From Bacillota bacterium (GTDB lineage: Bacteria > Bacillota > Clostridia > Acetivibrionales > JAEXSP01): 53,461 nucleotides of DNA. Positions within the stretch are counted from its first letter, which is position 1, and each line of letters starts with the position of its first letter. The stretch is from contig JAEXSP010000029.1 of NCBI GenBank assembly GCA_023453795.1, positions 1 to 53,461 on the forward strand, read 5' to 3'. The notes under the pieces were generated by a model, which had not been told where the DNA came from, searched no databases, and saw nothing but the letters and a program-made list of their open reading frames with translations. Of the stretch, positions 49,092 to 53,461 are shown piece after piece. A program made the position numbers and the translations under genes.

Positions 49092-49403
49092 TTATAGCTT
49101 GATCTCGATGTCCACGCCTGCCGGCAAATCCAATCTCATCAAAGCATCAACTGTTTTTGGTGTAGGAAGCAATATATCGATCAACCTCTTATGGGTTCTC
49201 ATCTCAAATTGCTCACGTGCATCCTTATATTTGTGCGGTGCTCTCAAAATTGTTACAATTTCCTTTTCAGTCGGCAACGGCACAGGTCCGGATACTTTCG
49301 CACCAGTTCTCTTGGCTGTATCAACGATCTTCTCAGCGGACTGATCAAGTATCTGGTGGTCGAATGCTTTTAATCTGATTCTGATTTTTTGTTTGTTTGC
49401 CAT
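49092..49403 (-). CDS. rpsJ: 30S ribosomal protein S10
   Basis: The product of 103 residues begins MANKQKIRIRLKAFDHQILDQSAEKIVDTAKRTGAKVSGPVPLPT and ends with the conserved ALMRLDLPAGVDIEIKL. S10 sits in the head and also joins the NusB-S10 antitermination complex. It is the first gene of the superoperon. Its leader of about 300 bases holds a terminator-like hairpin and a hairpin next to the AGGAGG site. Confidence 0.98.
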   Translation of the reverse strand: MANKQKIRIRLKAFDHQILDQSAEKIVDTAKRTGAKVSGPVPLPTEKEIVTILRAPHKYKDAREQFEMRTHKRLIDILLPTPKTVDALMRLDLPAGVDIEIKL

Positions 49404-49707
49404 ACTTTAACCTCCTCGTACGTGTTTGTTTTGTTACGTACAACAAGTATAATTCTGTACACTATGCCGGGTGTTTCATGATTTAATATTTTAAAACCCA
49501 GGTAAATATACATAGCCATAAGGCCAGTTAACCTGGGCTGTACTTGCAAACGACACATTAAACATGTCCTAAACACTTTCATGCATATCGCAAAATGTAC
49601 AGTGACTTGTCGCCCGGTTTCTTGAATCGGACATTCTCTGTAGAAGTTACCTATTTCAGCGAATAGCAATCTCCTACTTCATCGTATGCCACGTCACAAC
49701 GAATAAT
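49404..49707 (-). promoter_or_regulatory. Long structured leader of the S10 operon
   Basis: From the promoter to rpsJ there are roughly 300 bases without a gene but with several RNA dyads. CTGTAC/GTACAG encloses a long arm. CCCAGGT (rc of 49531-49537) pairs with ACCTGGG (rc of 49497-49503) before TTTT, resembling an attenuator. GTACGT/ACGTAC (49418-49441) ends right at the GAGGAGG ribosome site. Such leaders let ribosomal protein operons be controlled by attenuation or translation block. The controlling protein is unknown. Confidence 0.5.
49490..49538 (-). terminator. Terminator-like hairpin inside the S10 leader
   Basis: On the minus strand CCCAGGT and ACCTGGG enclose a 27-base loop and are followed directly by TTTT and then AAAATATT. 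It lies before rpsJ, not after a gene, so it would act as an attenuator. The stem is only seven pairs, so its strength is doubtful. Confidence 0.4.
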
Positions 49708-49736
49708 ATTTTAATACAAAAAGCAAGTAATTGCAA
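49708..49736 (-). promoter_or_regulatory. Promoter of the S10-spc-alpha superoperon
   Basis: On the minus strand there is a -35 TTGCAA (49731-49736), a 17-base spacer and a -10 TAAAAT (49708-49713). It lies about 310 bases before rpsJ and is the best candidate between psd and rpsJ. Confidence 0.6.
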
Positions 49737-49903
49737 GGGTTTTTTTCACTTTTTCTCAGTATTTTTAAGCCAAATTTTACACTTAATATTTCTATCTGGT
49801 TTTCCATATAATAATGCAAAAAAAATAAATTCTATTTAAACTCGTATTTCACTATTTTGACTGTCAAAAACTGATCAAAGATAAGCCCACTTAACTATAA
49901 TTA

Positions 49904-50794
49904 CTAGCCTTTTTTACCTATGGGCTCGCCGGCAAGCACTTTCGTTTCAAAGCCCAATTCTGTCTGCATCAATATTTCCTTATCAATGCTGACTGCACCT
50001 TTTTCAAAAAATAAAATAACCGTAGAACCCCCGAATTTGAAATATCCTTTCTCATCCCCGCGGAGCACCGCACAGTCCGGTGTATATGTCTGGACAATAG
50101 AACCAACAGAAGTTGCCCCCACCTCTACATATAAAATATCTCCAAAGTTCTTTGAGTGCAGTATGCTATACTCTCTTTTATTCTTGCAAAATACATTGCT
50201 GATTTTTTCCAATGCAACCGGATTAACAGAATAATAAGACCCCTTTACCTTAATAGTCTCGCTGCATATACCCTCATCTATAAAATGAAAACGATGGTAG
50301 TCAATTGGCGCCAGCCTTAGAATAAGGCAAGTACCCTTTTCATACTTACTTGACAGGCTGTTGTTAACAAGTAACTCCTTGAGAGTATAAGAAAAGCTCT
50401 TAACCTGAATGAGCTTGTTTGTATCAATTTCGCTCCAAGCTTTAAGCCTTCCGTCTCCCGGTGAAAGAAGAATATCACATTCTGCTGATGAATAATTGTC
50501 AGCTTTTTCTTTCATCTCTCTTATAAAAAATTGATTAAAGTTTTTAAAATTCTGTACCTCACCCTTGTACAGTGACATATCTATATCAAACTTCTTGATA
50601 AAGTTCTTAATCATACCTTTACTAAACCGTGAATTGCATATTACACCCATTAATGAGGAATAAAACTTCCTCTTTATAAGCAGTTCAAGTCCCAAATTGC
50701 CGGCTTTGCAGCCATAAAGCAAATCTAATATCTTACCTCCGGCAACATTTTCAACTTCATATTCTCCTGTACTCCTGTTATAAATCTTTATCAT
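49904..50794 (-). CDS. psd: Phosphatidylserine decarboxylase proenzyme
   Basis: The product of 296 residues has the aspartate/histidine part of the catalytic triad in LAPIDYHRFHF and the self-cleavage motif in KFGGSTVILFF. There GGST replaces the usual LGST; cleavage before the Ser would give the pyruvoyl alpha chain of about 30 residues. The enzyme converts phosphatidylserine to phosphatidylethanolamine at the inner membrane. It has its own promoter (50892-50920). No phosphatidylserine synthase gene is adjacent in the window. Confidence 0.93.
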   Translation of the reverse strand: MIKIYNRSTGEYEVENVAGGKILDLLYGCKAGNLGLELLIKRKFYSSLMGVICNSRFSKGMIKNFIKKFDIDMSLYKGEVQNFKNFNQFFIREMKEKADNYSSAECDILLSPGDGRLKAWSEIDTNKLIQVKSFSYTLKELLVNNSLSSKYEKGTCLILRLAPIDYHRFHFIDEGICSETIKVKGSYYSVNPVALEKISNVFCKNKREYSILHSKNFGDILYVEVGATSVGSIVQTYTPDCAVLRGDEKGYFKFGGSTVILFFEKGAVSIDKEILMQTELGFETKVLAGEPIGKKG

Positions 50795-50891
50795 TTTTCA
50801 GTTACCTATAACCAGTTGAAGAATTATTAAAAATCATAACTAGGCCTTCGACAACTAATTCTTTCTTAATTATTTAGTGTAATGCGAAAAT

Positions 50892-50920
50892 ATTTTATAA
50901 TTTAAAGTAGTCCGAGTCAA
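50892..50920 (-). promoter_or_regulatory. Promoter of psd
   Basis: On the minus strand a -35 TTGACT (50915-50920) and a -10 TAAAAT (50892-50897) are exactly 17 bases apart, about 97 bases before the psd start. Confidence 0.65.
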
Positions 50921-50948
50921 TAAATAATCCGCCAAAAGCGAAATTATG

Positions 50949-52025
50949 TCATTTACTTGTCAATTCACAGATTAAATCCATCATTTCCGTTTCAATTCTT
51001 AATGTACTTTCAAAACGTTCTATCAACTGCCTGTCGACATTATAGTTTCTTAATGCTGCCCTCTTATCTAGTCCTCTTTCCAAGGTATACCAAGCATTTC
51101 CACAGGCCGCAACCATACTTTGAAGTGCATTATAATGAATATCACCCTGATGTGCATTTTCCTTTAAACCATTATTAAGAAGCAATCTTCTTCTTTTTAT
51201 ATCAGCAATTTTCCATCTGAAAAAATCTATATTGCTCTGTCCGCAATATTTCCTGGACTTATTTCCCATCTTAAGATCTTTGCTTTTTAAGTAATTTCCC
51301 AGCCAATCAATCGCCTCCTTACCTGGATGAACTTTTCGACAGTTTTCTATGTAAGAACACTTACGATAGCTTTTACTTGTACTTTCAAGCACAGAATTTA
51401 CTGTCTTAAAGGGATCTATAATGGATTCCTTCTTTATGTTGATAAATGTATAATTCAAATAACAATTGAAGGCATACAGGAGTTCTTTCTTTTCAATTAC
51501 TCCAACAGAGCTGTTTTTCAAATGGGGCACAAATCCACCCTTCTTGATGAGCATAGGAGCTTCAGTATAATATAAATTTCTTTCATCATGACCTACGGCA
51601 AGAAATATATGTGAATTTGATATGAATTCTGGATTATTACATGCTTCTGAAAAAGGATAATCAAAAGAAATAAAATCTTTAAAAAAGGGAAGCCTGTAAT
51701 AAAATGTCTGTATTAAAACAGGTTTTCCCTTATCTAATAGTTCTTCAACCTTTTGAAAGCCTTTAACCCCTGCCCCCCCTTTTATATAAAAGCTTTCATA
51801 AGCCGTTTGACTTACTGACACATCCTCGAAATTAATATCCAAAAGATCGCCGTCATTGTCTTCCTCAACATTGAACGTTATATCTCTTAGAAATAAATCC
51901 GCTAAATCTCTGATTTCTCCGCCTTCAGTAATATAAGCGTGATATAAGCTTGTTTGCAGGCAATTCAAGTATGTAGTTATATTATCCTTTTCATCAAAGT
52001 ATTTTATTGATAGATAGTTATTCAT
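50949..52025 (-). CDS. BtrH-like (butirosin biosynthesis H, N-terminal) protein
   Basis: The product of 358 residues shows an early Cys in TTYLNCLQTSLYHAYI (about Cys22) and a later SNSHIFLAVGHDERNLYYTEAP with the His. Together they follow the papain-like pattern of the BtrH N-terminal domain. BtrH transfers an acyl group from a carrier protein to an aminoglycoside in butirosin synthesis; relatives occur in peptide and polyketide clusters. The second half, helical and rich in charged residues, is not recognised. No carrier protein or biosynthetic cluster is near. I chose the ATG at 52023-52025, seven bases after AGGGGG. Confidence 0.65.
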   Translation of the reverse strand: MNNYLSIKYFDEKDNITTYLNCLQTSLYHAYITEGGEIRDLADLFLRDITFNVEEDNDGDLLDINFEDVSVSQTAYESFYIKGGAGVKGFQKVEELLDKGKPVLIQTFYYRLPFFKDFISFDYPFSEACNNPEFISNSHIFLAVGHDERNLYYTEAPMLIKKGGFVPHLKNSSVGVIEKKELLYAFNCYLNYTFINIKKESIIDPFKTVNSVLESTSKSYRKCSYIENCRKVHPGKEAIDWLGNYLKSKDLKMGNKSRKYCGQSNIDFFRWKIADIKRRRLLLNNGLKENAHQGDIHYNALQSMVAACGNAWYTLERGLDKRAALRNYNVDRQLIERFESTLRIETEMMDLICELTSK

Positions 52026-52159
52026 TTGGTACCCCCTATTTTCGATCAATTTATATTTATTTGTAAGAGATAGGTTTTTATAATAATGTTTTATTTTTAC
52101 TTTTTAATCACTATTTTACATTATATTATACATCCTGCTAATTTAAAATAATTTTTTGT

Positions 52160-52197
52160 AAAAAAACAAAGCCTTACGGAATAACCGTAAGGCTTTG
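52160..52197 (-). terminator. Terminator of the rRNA operon
   Basis: A perfect stem of 13 pairs (CAAAGCCTTACGG with its complement, loop TTATT) is followed on the minus strand by TTTTTTTAC. It lies directly behind 5S rRNA. Confidence 0.92.
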
Positions 52198-52204
52198 ATA
52201 TAAA

Positions 52205-52320
52205 TCTGGCGGCGATCTACTTTCCCGGGACGCTTCCATCCAAGTATCATCGACACTGAGAAGCTTAACTGCCGTGTTCGGTATGGGAACGGGTGTGACC
52301 TTCTCGTAATAACCACCAGA
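52205..52320 (-). rRNA. rrf: 5S ribosomal RNA
   Basis: A stretch of 116 bases reads, on the minus strand, from TCTGGTGGTTATTACGAGAA to GATCGCCGCCAGA. The two ends pair as the terminal stem, and the middle has the conserved CCCGTTCCCATACCGAACAC. It is the last gene of the rRNA operon. The spacer to 23S (52321-52515) holds no tRNA. Confidence 0.96.
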
Positions 52321-52515
52321 AAATTTGACCACGATTCTCCAGTTAACGGATTATCGCGATTTTTAACTTTTTAAGGTACTGTTTGCACCTTCAAAACTAG
52401 ATAATGTAGTGGAAAGTAAATCTTCAAAGACAGGATTGTTGACGATCTTAAAGACCTTCTCTTGTTTAAATACCTGTTCTTCTGAGATATTCTTCCGAAG
52501 AAGAAACTCAATATT

Positions 52516-53461
<946 letters not shown>

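Noticed and set aside
49370..49669. Open frame of 99 codons over the S10 leader
   Set aside because: It overlaps the rpsJ start, has no family likeness, and the stretch is better explained as a structured leader.
52321..52515. Possible tRNA genes in the 23S-5S spacer
   Set aside because: No cloverleaf-like arrangement or CCA-proximal stem was found.

Overview
The window reads as chromosome of an anaerobic, AT-rich, cellulosome-forming clostridium (the Ruminiclostridium/Acetivibrio-like group). The main evidence is a two-repeat dockerin at the left edge. Supporting it are clostridial signatures throughout: a zinc-ribbon RDD protein, VanW, an AAA/Lon-type protease, a KOW protein next to infA, Cys-rich S14, and the ECF transporter genes behind rplQ. 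Almost everything is on the minus strand; only the dockerin fragment, ccdA-tlpA and a decayed ccdA/tlpA remnant are on plus. The species cannot be named from the sequence alone.

Layout. 1-3.1 kb: end of an IS256-type element that has cut off a dockerin gene, an unexplained structured stretch, then an RDD protein, a small membrane protein and VanW. 3.2-8.8 kb: Lon-like protease, then amidohydrolase-tsaE-tsaB-rimI (tRNA t6A synthesis and ribosomal protein acetylation). 9-12.5 kb: DUF2262, a YwqK-like/endonuclease V fusion, a CbrC-family protein and a possible SUKH protein, which together resemble an array of immunity genes. 12.5-15.6 kb: a radical-SAM/Nudix fusion and two exported proteins. 15.7-20.7 kb: ccdA and a TlpA-like thioredoxin behind a promoter embedded in a 35-bp palindrome, then a VanRS-type two-component system with a membrane-bound serine hydrolase.

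20.86-26.25 kb is the most interesting part. A 46-bp copy of the 3' end of rpsI (one mismatch) lies 5.3 kb from the real rpsI end in direct orientation, and both copies are followed by an intrinsic terminator. This is the layout left by an element that integrates in the rpsI 3' end. The enclosed cargo is a mosaic ccdA/tlpA pseudogene, a zinc-binding protein, an AAA ATPase with a TOPRIM/RloB-like partner (possible phage defence), an operon of XRE-VOC fusion, zinc ribbon and VOC protein, and a rhomboid protease. No integrase is visible.

26.2-49.7 kb is the S10-spc-alpha ribosomal superoperon followed by ecfA1-ecfA2-ecfT, glcK, truA and rplM-rpsI. Departures from the usual order are a decayed map gene between adk and the KOW gene, glcK and a palindromic element between ecfT and truA, and a possible SUKH gene between truA and rplM. 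L17 carries an internal insertion and L22 an N-terminal extension. The S10 leader contains a terminator-like hairpin. 49.9-53.5 kb: psd, a BtrH-like protein, 5S rRNA and the 3' third of 23S rRNA.
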